A DNA stretch of 8,110 bases from Chloroflexota bacterium (GTDB lineage: Bacteria; Chloroflexota; Anaerolineae; Anaerolineales; UBA11579), in NCBI GenBank assembly GCA_003486225.1, contig DNGN01000158.1, positions 1 through 8,110 on the forward strand. The letters run 5' to 3'. Each line of letters begins with the position of its first letter. The first letter of the stretch is position 1. Under the pieces are notes generated by a model, which saw nothing but the letters and a program-made list of their open reading frames with translations, did not search any database and was not told the origin of the DNA. This document shows positions 1-7,111 of the stretch, piece by piece. Made by a program: the position numbers and the translations under genes.

Positions 1-1153
1 ACAAGCCTTGCGAAAACCGCTCGACACCCCAGTATGAGATCTTGCGGCGCGCTGCAGAGCCCATTTGATCCCGATCCACCTGACCAGAGCTCATGAGGCT
101 CATCAAGTGAGCCAAACCTGCCGTGTCCTCCGGGGAAAAAGCAAACCCTTCGACCCCATCCGCTACCAGATCGACAGCACAGCCAGCCTGTTTGGAAACC
201 AGCACTGGCAAGCCCGATGCCATGGCTTCATTGACAACCAATCCCCATTGATCCTGCAGAGCCGGGTGAATGAAGGCAGATGCCAAGCCATAATAGGCAG
301 GCAGGTTTTGAATGTTTTGAACGCCCGCCAGGACAACATCTTCCTGCAGATCGAGTGCTTGGATGGTATTTAGAAGGGATGCCCTTTGCGGTCCATCGCC
401 CAACAGCACAAGACGCCAGGTATCGTGTTCGCCTTTTCGACATCTCTCCCGATAGAGGGCGTATGCTTCCAAAAGGCCTGAAAAATTCTTACGGGGAATG
501 AAACGTCCCGATGCCAGAAAATAGGATCGTGGGTCTGCCAACCCTGGCAAGGTCTGGTACCGTTCAGGTGACTGCCTTGCCTTGTCACTCTCATCACCAA
601 AGAATTGGTTATCCACCGCATCATAACCATCGAAGATCCTGTCGGGAGGCATTCCCAAACTTTCGAGATATTTCCGTTGCGGAGCCCCGGCGCATAGCGC
701 AGCACCATATTGTTGTACAAGAATTCGCTTTACCCACTCACCCAATGCAGTCCTGGGGGCATCATCCCACCTTGAGTCGGACATGAGGATCGGGAAAGCA
801 CCCTTCATCTTGCACCATGCCAGCAACACCCACGAGTCCCAACTGGAATATCCATTGATCACAACCGCCTGCGGACGGAGGCGATCCAGATGTTTCCATA
901 TTGCACGGAACAATTCCATTTTAGAGACCCGTCCCACAGGCGTCGACGGAAACAGGGTATGGATTTCCGTTCCACTCCCCTGCCCGACTCGTTCCCAAAG
1001 GTATTCGTCTTCTGCGCCAAAGAGTTCAAGCGCGATCAAACGCAACCCCTGTTCAGAGAAGTTTCTTGTTGCGGCTCGCACCCGGGCAACATGATACGGA
1101 CCCAGACGGGGCCAGTGGATGAGAATAACTGGTGAATTTGAATTATTCGACAC
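1..1153 (-). CDS. Family 4 type (GT-B fold) glycosyltransferase, C-terminus cut by window
   Basis: A second GT-B glycosyltransferase, unrelated in detail to the one at 3288-4532. I translated it by hand from 1153 down to base 2 (384 residues, no stop, no frameshift); it is nearly full length for the family. N-terminal domain: PVILIHWPRLGPYHVARVRA (8-27), where the Gly-Pro-Tyr-His turn marks the start of many family 4 enzymes; MSDSRWDDAPR (124-134); LCAGAPQRKYLESLGMPPDRIFDGYDAVDN. C-terminal donor domain: ASGRFIPRKNFSGLLEAY with Arg217 and Lys222 for the donor phosphates, LLGDGPQR (Asp253), then DQWGLVVNEAMASGLPVLVS. The E-x7-E signature here reads Asp301-x7-Glu309. The start is GTG at 1153: it is the only start-type codon between the in-frame methyltransferase TGA and the conserved N-terminus. 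An out-of-frame ATG at 1172 opens a nine-codon frame across this start. No Shine-Dalgarno is evident. Donor and acceptor are unknown. Confidence 0.88.
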   Translation of the reverse strand, partial: MSNNSNSPVILIHWPRLGPYHVARVRAATRNFSEQGLRLIALELFGAEDEYLWERVGQGSGTEIHTLFPSTPVGRVSKMELFRAIWKHLDRLRPQAVVINGYSSWDSWVLLAWCKMKGAFPILMSDSRWDDAPRTALGEWVKRILVQQYGAALCAGAPQRKYLESLGMPPDRIFDGYDAVDNQFFGDESDKARQSPERYQTLPGLADPRSYFLASGRFIPRKNFSGLLEAYALYRERCRKGEHDTWRLVLLGDGPQRASLLNTIQALDLQEDVVLAGVQNIQNLPAYYGLASAFIHPALQDQWGLVVNEAMASGLPVLVSKQAGCAVDLVADGVEGFAFSPEDTAGLAHLMSLMSSGQVDRDQMGSAARRKISYWGVERFSQGL

Positions 1154-1168
1154 GAAAACAAGATGAAA

Positions 1169-1864
1169 TCATATTGTCGCACAAGCGAAGAGCTGCCTGC
1201 GGCGAAGAAGATAACCAAAAAGCGGACCGACAATTGAACGCAGGGTATTACTTTTCAACACGATCTCTGTCAGCCTGAAATTTGGCGGCATGGCGTCTGT
1301 GACCACATTGACATTGATCTTTTTGAAACCTGCTTCATCCAGCAAATTCCCCAGGTTCTGTGGTGTCCATGCATATAGATGACGATGAACATCCCCCGCA
1401 TAATAATTCCGATGGGCGGATGACCGCCAATCATCCAGCGGCAGGAGCAACAGCAACTGCCCCATTTCAGCAACACAGGAATACATTTGCTTGAGGGCGA
1501 TCAGCGGCGAGGGCACATGCTCCAGTGCATGACTTGATATCACGCGGCTGAAACGCATATCATTGACACCCTCGAGGGTTTCATAAACATCGATACCGAG
1601 GCTCTCAGCCATCACCCTGGCAGCAGGGTTGATCTCCACCCCCACCCTGGTTTGACACTGTAATACAGAAAGCAAGTACCCACCCCCGCATCCAAAGTCC
1701 AGAACGCTGTCTTCCGGTCGGATATATTCATTCCAAACGCTCAGGTTCCATCTCGCCCCGAGCCTGCCGGCTTGCGCCTGCGCTGAAAAGTAAGACACTC
1801 CATCCTGTCCTTGATAATGAGCGCTTGCTCCGTAACCTGGGTTAGGCATTTTGATATCTTTCAT
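1169..1864 (-). CDS. Class I SAM-dependent methyltransferase
   Basis: A 231-residue Rossmann-fold methyltransferase, the Methyltransf_11/23 type often found in glycan clusters. Motif I is SVLDFGCGGGYLLSVL (53-68); Glu77 in VGVEINPAA is the acidic residue expected to hold the SAM ribose; FSRVISSHALEHVPSP (105-120) is motif III/IV; DVHRHLYAWTPQNLGNLLDEAGF (158-180) is the segment typical of this type just before the last strands. It probably O-methylates a sugar of the repeat unit or caps the chain end, but the acceptor cannot be read from the sequence. The C-terminal 25 residues are hydrophobic with an Arg triplet (221-223) and might touch the membrane. The start is taken as ATG 1864, 4 bases after the polymerase stop; ATG 1849 (Met6) is an alternative with equally weak ribosome-binding context. 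It ends in TGA 15 bases before the next gene, in the same frame. Confidence 0.88.
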   Translation of the reverse strand: MKDIKMPNPGYGASAHYQGQDGVSYFSAQAQAGRLGARWNLSVWNEYIRPEDSVLDFGCGGGYLLSVLQCQTRVGVEINPAARVMAESLGIDVYETLEGVNDMRFSRVISSHALEHVPSPLIALKQMYSCVAEMGQLLLLLPLDDWRSSAHRNYYAGDVHRHLYAWTPQNLGNLLDEAGFKKINVNVVTDAMPPNFRLTEIVLKSNTLRSIVGPLFGYLLRRRQLFACATI

Positions 1865-1868
1865 TGCA

Positions 1869-3251
1869 TTATTTCTTTACCGAAGATACCTGCTCCGGAT
1901 GAAAATCATAATCCACTGCTTTGGGTCTTGATGAGTCCCTGGGCAGGAATAACAACGCTGCAAGGGCAGGGATCGCCATGGCGCCAATCGCCATCATGCC
2001 CCATGTGGTACTGCTCGCCCACACCATCCACAAAATGGACAACCATGCTGTGCCAACACTTTTCACCAGATTGGAGGTTTCCTGCGCCAGCATGCCGTCC
2101 AGACGGCGGCAGAGAAAACCAGCCAGCATGCAGCCCAGTAAAACCCCGATCCATCCGCCATGGTCGTAGAAATTCCCCATCAGGGAGGATTTGGCACCGC
2201 GCAATATTTGGTCGAAAATGGCAGGATATCTTACATCTCGTTGTTCACGCAGCCAATCGATCATAAAGTACTTTTCCGGGAAGATGCGGGAGGGGATCCA
2301 GCCCGTCAGGGCGTAGTTCAGAACCGGCAAGCCAAAGTCCACCCCCACCCACTGGTCATTGAGATGGCTGCTGACGTACCATGCCTGGATCATGGACGTA
2401 TCGCTGGAACTGAAGATCTCATTGGTACGGGCAGGCAACGAATCCACCAGGGTAACGACCTCGCCGCTGATCTCCTCGTAGCGCCAGTCGCGATGTCCGC
2501 GCATCTGGTACAGTGCAATAATAAAGAACAATGCGATGAACCACAACACGGAGGGCCAGCGTTTCGAGCGTTTCATTGCCAACACCATGGAAATTGCCAG
2601 CAGGAACGAGACCGTGGCATAGCGCGACCAGGCATGCGGCAAAGACAGGAACAGGAAAACCACCCCGGCAACTCCCCCGATCGCCTGCAAGATCTTTTTA
2701 TTCGAGAGCAGCAGCAGCAGGATCGGCACGAACAGAAAACCATACCCGCCATTCTGGTAGCCGGTAATGTTCCCCACGAATCTGCCTTCCAGGATCAAAG
2801 TCTCGCCCTCGGTCGAAAACAGACCGGCACGGAACACCAGAAGAGAGTATATTCCAAAAGCCACGAACACAAGCAAAACGAACAGGGCGGGCAGGGTCAT
2901 TTCCACGGGTCCAGGCGGCAAGCCCCAGGTAATCGGCTTGAAAGAAGTGCGCAAATACACCACAAAAAATGCCGCGACTCCCATCAGCACCAGCAACATA
3001 ACCCAAAAAGCCCGTTCGACTCCGCCGCTCAATGCCAGAAGGACCTGCAATCTGGAGATCGCCGTTTCGTTGAACGAAACCGCCAGCGGGGAGATCACAA
3101 AATAGACCAGAAAGGCTGCCCAGGACCAGAATCCGGCAGAGGTCCAATGCAGCAGGTCGCGGCGCGCCAGCAGTACAGCGAACAACGCCAGTTCCAGCGC
3201 AACCACCCCGGCAGTAAGATGTAAAATTGAGGAGATCTCAAGGTAAGGCAT
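1869..3251 (-). CDS. wzy: Probable Wzy-type polysaccharide repeat-unit polymerase
   Basis: A 460-residue integral membrane protein with about 11 hydrophobic segments (roughly residues 10-30, 41-59, 81-99, 119-140, 168-182, 187-204, 210-226, 233-249, 366-381, 400-416, 418-436) and one long hydrophilic loop at about 250-365. This topology is the hallmark of Wzy polymerases, which join flipped repeat units at the periplasmic membrane face; primary sequence in the family is poorly conserved, so the call rests largely on architecture and context. Supporting local patterns are SRYATVS (209-215), with an Arg in a membrane segment start, GWIPSRIFPEKY (317-328), reminiscent of the P-R-x-x-W/F-P-x-K segment in O-antigen polymerases, and GNFYDHGGWIGVLLG (359-373), matching the G-x-F/Y-x-x-x-G-x-x-G pattern at the end of the big loop. 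A Leu run at 178-182 is encoded by a CTG repeat. It starts with ATG after a 36-base gap and ends in TAA 4 bases before the methyltransferase. A WaaL-like ligase is the main alternative; the adjacent flippase favours Wzy. Confidence 0.78.
   Translation of the reverse strand: MPYLEISSILHLTAGVVALELALFAVLLARRDLLHWTSAGFWSWAAFLVYFVISPLAVSFNETAISRLQVLLALSGGVERAFWVMLLVLMGVAAFFVVYLRTSFKPITWGLPPGPVEMTLPALFVLLVFVAFGIYSLLVFRAGLFSTEGETLILEGRFVGNITGYQNGGYGFLFVPILLLLLSNKKILQAIGGVAGVVFLFLSLPHAWSRYATVSFLLAISMVLAMKRSKRWPSVLWFIALFFIIALYQMRGHRDWRYEEISGEVVTLVDSLPARTNEIFSSSDTSMIQAWYVSSHLNDQWVGVDFGLPVLNYALTGWIPSRIFPEKYFMIDWLREQRDVRYPAIFDQILRGAKSSLMGNFYDHGGWIGVLLGCMLAGFLCRRLDGMLAQETSNLVKSVGTAWLSILWMVWASSTTWGMMAIGAMAIPALAALLFLPRDSSRPKAVDYDFHPEQVSSVKK
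2707..2720. repeat. Short trinucleotide repeat inside the polymerase gene
   Basis: The plus strand reads AGCAGCAGCAGCAG, four and two-thirds units of AGC. On the coding strand it gives four CTG Leu codons followed by CTC (residues 178-182) within a membrane segment. In-frame slippage would only add or remove Leu, so phase variation by on/off frameshift is not expected. Confidence 0.6.
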
Positions 3252-3287
3252 TGGCTTCTCTATATAATCAGAATAAACTTGTGGAAT
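3252..3287 (-). other. 36-base AT-rich intergenic gap, the largest in the window
   Basis: This gap separates the family 4 glycosyltransferase from the polymerase gene. On the coding strand it contains GATTATATAGAGAAG just before the polymerase ATG; GAGAAG, ending about four bases before the ATG, is a weak ribosome-binding candidate. There is no hairpin followed by a T-run, so I see no terminator, and no convincing -35 box, so I do not call a promoter. Transcription probably reads through. Confidence 0.4.
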
Positions 3288-4532
3288 TCAGTCGAGCACA
3301 CTTTCCAGGGCAGCTATCAGCCGCGTGGCATATGCATCCCATGACAGGTGTTCCTCTGCATATTTCCGTGCGTTTATAGACATCTCCCGACGCAATTCAG
3401 GGTTCTGCGCAAGCTGTTCCAATCGTTCTGCGATCGCTTCGGCATTCCTGTTTGGGACAATAAACCCGGTAACACCATCCTGCACAGGTGAGCCTGAATT
3501 GGGGGTAGTGATCACAGGCACCCCGGAAGCCAGCGCTTCATAAGTAACCAATGCCGAGCCTTCGCTTATGCTTGGCAGAACCAAAACATCTGCCCACCTC
3601 AACAAATTACGGACATCGGCTCTTGGCACATGCCCTAGGAATTGAATATGTTCTTCCATTTTCGTCAATGCCTGGCGGTTTACCATAATGCCTCCAGCAG
3701 CCCTCGTCTCAATGGATGAATTTTCAAGTTGGCGTAAAGCCTTATAAACATATTGAATCCCTTTCATGACACTAATACTGCCTAGAAACAATACTCTAAG
3801 CTTCGAATGTATGTGCCGTGTTTCATTCACTTTATTAGGATGATTGTTCAAATCTACGGCAGACGGTATCATGATACATTTTTCCCGTGGAACCCCTTGC
3901 AATTCCAATCCATCCAGCACAAATTGGGAACCGCAAACAATAAGCTGGGACAGGTTCCACTCCTGTTTTTCTCGATCAGACAGGTGCAAATTTCGATGTG
4001 GAGTTTCATCCAATGCCCAATTGGGCCACAAGGAATACTCTTCAAGAAGCAGCTGGTCATATATCGAGTAAGGTGCAGAACATTGTTCCAAAACACATTT
4101 CACATTGAATTGGACTGCATTTTGAAACAACTCCACACTGGCTGTATTCATCCCATATACCAGATCCGATCCACCAAAACCGGAATCTCCCACCGCCTCT
4201 CCAAATTTCCTTCCATAACGTACATACACTCGCTCACGAACCGCTTCACCACCATTCATACGGAGGGACAAGGCATAGCTTAACCCCAGGAAAGGGAAGG
4301 CTTTGACAAGCTGATCTGGCAGACTGGTATTTGACCGCGTTGAAATTCGACGAAAAGTTTTAATGGGTAAATAATGTAAAAGGCTTCGGATTTGCCCTGC
4401 CCAGCCTGATTTGAACGTATACCAGTCGGTATAAAATCTTTCCAGGTATCCATGAGCAGCCAGAACAGCTGGCACAGCATAGTGTTTTCGGGCACCCAAA
4501 ATGGCAACAGTTGCCTTCCAGTCATTTTTCAC
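3288..4532 (-). CDS. Family 4 type (GT-B fold) glycosyltransferase
   Basis: A 414-residue retaining glycosyltransferase acting on the repeat unit in the cytoplasm. The C-terminal donor-binding domain is clear: RVLFLGSISVMKGIQYV (246-262), AAGGIMV, EHIQFLGHVPRADVRNLLRWADVLVLPS (294-321), then SEGSALVTYEALASGVPVI (323-341), which gives the E-x7-E signature as Glu324 and Glu332, and SPVQDGVTGFIVP (348-360). Lys257 is kept in the phosphate-binding loop, but the Arg usually five residues earlier is Ser252. The N-terminal acceptor domain begins with ILGARKHYAVPAVLAAHGY and lacks the common Gly-rich loop. The start is GTG at 4532: an in-frame TAA lies two codons upstream and no in-frame ATG fits, while an ATG at 4525 is out of frame. 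A weak AGGT lies roughly a dozen bases before the GTG. Base composition is lower in GC than the flanking aminotransferase and polymerase genes. Substrates are unknown. Confidence 0.88.
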   Translation of the reverse strand: MKNDWKATVAILGARKHYAVPAVLAAHGYLERFYTDWYTFKSGWAGQIRSLLHYLPIKTFRRISTRSNTSLPDQLVKAFPFLGLSYALSLRMNGGEAVRERVYVRYGRKFGEAVGDSGFGGSDLVYGMNTASVELFQNAVQFNVKCVLEQCSAPYSIYDQLLLEEYSLWPNWALDETPHRNLHLSDREKQEWNLSQLIVCGSQFVLDGLELQGVPREKCIMIPSAVDLNNHPNKVNETRHIHSKLRVLFLGSISVMKGIQYVYKALRQLENSSIETRAAGGIMVNRQALTKMEEHIQFLGHVPRADVRNLLRWADVLVLPSISEGSALVTYEALASGVPVITTPNSGSPVQDGVTGFIVPNRNAEAIAERLEQLAQNPELRREMSINARKYAEEHLSWDAYATRLIAALESVLD

Positions 4533-4545
4533 GTTTTAATACCTA

Positions 4546-5607
4546 TCAATACCCTGCTGATTTTCGGTTTTCTATATATCTCTGATAAAACCAATTTATC
4601 GGCGGAAGTTGAAGCAATACCGATATGTAATGACCAAAAAACAAAAGTGCAAATTGTGTCAGCGGCATTTTGATGATCATTGCCTGTCGAATTATCTTTA
4701 ATCGGTTTATCACCCCGGCATTTGCATATTCAAATGCGAGGGAGTTGAACTTTAGATAATTATTGTAATATCGGCTTAATTTATCGAACTGTTTTCCTTT
4801 TTCCGGATATAAACTCCGTGCTTTTTCCATATCCTTTAGAAAACTCTTCGCAATGCCCATGCGATTCTTCACTAGGGACAAATGTCTTTTCTTGTACCAT
4901 GCAACTTTCCCCATAAAAGTTGAAACAGTTCTTGGTCCGCCTAAATTCCCGTCATGAAGTCGTCTTAAAACCAACGATTCATCCATGGAAAGCACTTGCC
5001 CCAAAATCGAGGCACGAAATGGTATTACCACATCCTCACTGACCACATCAGTATCAATCGGTCCAAAAACATCAAAAACAGATCTGTGCCATGAATTGGA
5101 ATGTCCGGGCACAAAATGTCTCGTTTTGCTGAAATATTCCAAATCAAACGAGGAATTTCCTGCAGACTGAAATTCTTTGTCCCATAAGCTGTTTCCTTTA
5201 TCATCGATTTCCTTCCAGCGCCGGGAAAATATACAAATCGCTTTACCATTCGCATCGATATATTTTTTGTATAAATTTTCAGTCCGTTCCGGAACGGATA
5301 CATCATCCCCCGCTGCGACCACGATCAACTCACCCTGTACCAATTCCATCACCCGGTTAATATGACCGATCAGCCCCAGATTCCGCTCGTTTTGGCGAAC
5401 GATCACCTTGTTCGGGCCATTATATTTTGATGTCATCGCCTGCATAATTTCAAGGGTACGGTCTGACGAACAATCATCTGAAAGGATGATCTCCAAGGGC
5501 GAGTAGGATTGGCTTAACGCACCCTGTACCGCATCTGCGATGAACTTTTCCTGGTTATAGGTAAATAAGGCAAAGGTTAATAATGGTCTTTTGTCTGAAT
5601 TAAGCAT
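4546..5607 (-). CDS. Family 2 (GT-A fold) glycosyltransferase
   Basis: A 353-residue inverting glycosyltransferase that transfers a sugar from a nucleotide donor to the growing lipid-linked repeat unit at the cytoplasmic membrane face. It opens with LLTFALFTYNQEKFIADAV (residues 9-27), the usual N-terminal strand and helix. ILSDDCSSDRT (41-51) carries the nucleotide-binding acidic residues, and VVAAGDDVSVPER (96-108) supplies the DXD-like metal site (Asp101, Asp102). SEDVVIPFRA (190-199) contains the Glu-Asp pair expected to hold the catalytic base. RRLHDGNLGG (215-224) resembles the R-x-H segment common near the active site. After about residue 230 the protein is basic and helical, with a hydrophobic stretch at 315-334 that may bind the membrane. 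The start ATG lies inside the flippase gene; the gene ends 13 bases before the next start. It is noticeably AT-rich: bases 4741-4800 contain 17 G/C of 60 and 5221-5280 contain 18 of 60. Donor and linkage cannot be read from the sequence. Confidence 0.9.
   Translation of the reverse strand: MLNSDKRPLLTFALFTYNQEKFIADAVQGALSQSYSPLEIILSDDCSSDRTLEIMQAMTSKYNGPNKVIVRQNERNLGLIGHINRVMELVQGELIVVAAGDDVSVPERTENLYKKYIDANGKAICIFSRRWKEIDDKGNSLWDKEFQSAGNSSFDLEYFSKTRHFVPGHSNSWHRSVFDVFGPIDTDVVSEDVVIPFRASILGQVLSMDESLVLRRLHDGNLGGPRTVSTFMGKVAWYKKRHLSLVKNRMGIAKSFLKDMEKARSLYPEKGKQFDKLSRYYNNYLKFNSLAFEYANAGVINRLKIIRQAMIIKMPLTQFALLFFGHYISVLLQLPPINWFYQRYIENRKSAGY
5600..5607 (-). other. 8-base gene overlap (flippase stop / glycosyltransferase start)
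   Basis: Reading the minus strand, ATGCTTAA holds the start codon of the family 2 glycosyltransferase (5607-5605) and the TAA stop of the flippase (5602-5600) in different frames. A weak ribosome-binding candidate, CAGG within GGCAGG, lies about 8-10 bases before the ATG, inside the flippase coding sequence. The arrangement suggests that ribosomes finishing the flippase re-initiate on the next gene. The overlap is seen directly; coupling is inferred. Confidence 0.75.
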
Positions 5608-7108
5608 GTCGAAACCTGCCGGGAGTTATTTTTTGCCAGACCCGATGAAGGTATGAACGAAGAACATCCGAACCGATCAGGTCACGAAGAGTTTTCAACA
5701 CCAGCAAGCTGGTAAGCACTGTAAGGCTAACACCAAGCCCAAAAGCTAACAAGTGCAGGCTGATAAAGGAAATGGCAAAACCCGCCGCTATGGATGCCAT
5801 TGCCCAAATAAACAATTGCAGAGAACCGCGTGTCCAGGAGAAACCTGAAAGGCTTTTTGCAATGCGCGTCATTAGTATCGTATAGAAAATGTATAAGCCA
5901 AAGAACGCGACGCCCACTCCGGTCACCCCCCAGAACTTTAATCCGAGCCAGGCAGCACCCAGAAAGACGAGATTACTGATCAATTCGGTCAAAAGATACA
6001 AATTTCCTCTCGCCCTTGCAAGAACCAAAAATCCAAGGGGCCAGGATACCAGCCGCAGAAACGTTCCCAGCGCCTGCCAGCGAAAGATCTCGAATGCTGG
6101 AGAAAATTCCACCGAATACAACAACCGCAATAACCAGGGTCCCAACGCCAGTGCTGCCAAAATACCCGGCAAGGCGAGCAGGGTTCCGATCTGCGCCTGC
6201 GAATTGATCAGGCGATTGCTGGTTGCATCATCCCCTGAAACTCCAGCAAGGTGCGGGAAAAAATCGGCTCCCATGGCACCGAGGATGAATCCGATATATA
6301 CATTTGCCAATGAACTGGCAGCTTCATATAACCCGGTCGCATGGATGCCCAACTGACGTGTGACCAATGTCTTGATCAGATACAACGAGATCATGGTGAA
6401 AAGACCTGCCCCCATGAAAGCAAGCCCCAATTTCAAAAGCTCACGGCTTGCCACTACGATTTCACCAAACGAAAGTGAAACAGGCTTGATCTGGATCTTA
6501 CGTGTATACCACCAAGAAACCAGGACGGTCGTTCCAGCCACGCCCAGAATATAGAACACCACTCCCTGATTTCCCCACAAAACCATCATCGGTATACCCA
6601 GCAATGTACCAATTGCCACACCCAACACACTCACACGTGCGAGATCACCGATACGACGCATTCCGCGAATCAGCGCGGTTTGCGATGTAGAGATCACCAT
6701 GAAGAAGACCGCCAGTGAAAGCCAGCCAATCGAACCGGCATGTTCCATATCTCCGAATGTGACCTGCGAGATCCAACTTCGCAAGCCAAAAACAAACAGC
6801 GCTCCAACAATCCCCAATGTTAAGGATAAACGCCGAAATGCCAGCGATGTTCGGGACAACACATCTTGGTCCTTGCTCTCCATCGAGGCAGCAATCTCTC
6901 GCACCCCACTGGTGGCGATACCCATACCACTCAAAGTAGAGGCAAGCCCCAATACGGAGTTGAACAACCCCATCAAGCCCACCCCCTGCGGACCGAGCAA
7001 TACCGCAACAGCTTTCGATTGAACGATCCGAAATAGAATGTTCAAAGCCGAGGAACCGCCAATGATGGTGGTGGATTTAAGAATACGGGTGTTTACATTC
7101 TCTTCCAT
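5600..7108 (-). CDS. wzx: Wzx-type lipid-linked oligosaccharide flippase
   Basis: A 502-residue membrane protein of the polysaccharide transporter (MOP/PST) superfamily, which flips undecaprenyl-diphosphate-linked repeat units from the cytoplasmic to the periplasmic face of the inner membrane. The N-terminus resembles O-antigen translocases of the WzxE group: a short polar lead, then TTIIGGSSALNILFRIVQSK, the LGPQGVGLMGLFNSVLGL loop, and SGMGIATSGVREIAAS at residues 60-75. Hydrophobic segments recur along the whole length (about residues 100-115, 128-146, 158-177, 184-200, 225-245, 267-283, 307-330, 347-363, 375-389, 397-412, 431-450, 453-471), consistent with 12 to 14 spans. ADFFPHLAGVSGDD (281-294) sits where related flippases carry a conserved F/Y-x-P-x-L turn. 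The basic tail after residue 485 should be cytoplasmic. ATG at 7108 is the natural start; no convincing Shine-Dalgarno precedes it, so it probably relies on the aminotransferase gene ending 3 bases upstream. The stop overlaps the next gene by 8 bases. Confidence 0.92.
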   Translation of the reverse strand: MEENVNTRILKSTTIIGGSSALNILFRIVQSKAVAVLLGPQGVGLMGLFNSVLGLASTLSGMGIATSGVREIAASMESKDQDVLSRTSLAFRRLSLTLGIVGALFVFGLRSWISQVTFGDMEHAGSIGWLSLAVFFMVISTSQTALIRGMRRIGDLARVSVLGVAIGTLLGIPMMVLWGNQGVVFYILGVAGTTVLVSWWYTRKIQIKPVSLSFGEIVVASRELLKLGLAFMGAGLFTMISLYLIKTLVTRQLGIHATGLYEAASSLANVYIGFILGAMGADFFPHLAGVSGDDATSNRLINSQAQIGTLLALPGILAALALGPWLLRLLYSVEFSPAFEIFRWQALGTFLRLVSWPLGFLVLARARGNLYLLTELISNLVFLGAAWLGLKFWGVTGVGVAFFGLYIFYTILMTRIAKSLSGFSWTRGSLQLFIWAMASIAAGFAISFISLHLLAFGLGVSLTVLTSLLVLKTLRDLIGSDVLRSYLHRVWQKITPGRFRHA

Positions 7109-7111
7109 GTG

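Noticed and set aside
370..720. A 116-codon minus-strand frame inside the last glycosyltransferase
   Set aside because: It is an out-of-frame reading of the glycosyltransferase, whose own frame is open across the whole region and carries conserved motifs.
2160..3224. A 354-codon open frame on the plus strand opposite the polymerase gene
   Set aside because: Its product is a low-complexity run rich in Gln, His, Arg and Gly with no domain, as expected from reading the antisense of Leu/Val/Phe-rich membrane codons.
3263..3268. A perfect TATAAT on the plus strand in the 36-base gap
   Set aside because: No -35-like element at suitable spacing and no gene on the plus strand downstream; AT-rich intergenic sequence yields this by chance.
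3807..4283. A 158-codon plus-strand frame opposite the first GT-B gene
   Set aside because: No domain or start signal; fully covered by a gene with clear glycosyltransferase motifs.
4525..4532. The ATG at 4525 as start of the first GT-B gene
   Set aside because: It is out of frame with the glycosyltransferase; the GTG at 4532 preserves the conserved N-terminal segment.
5889..6356. A 155-codon plus-strand frame opposite the flippase gene
   Set aside because: Antisense of a membrane protein gene; Pro/Asn/Ala/Arg-rich with no recognisable motif, and the flippase on the other strand is clearly real.
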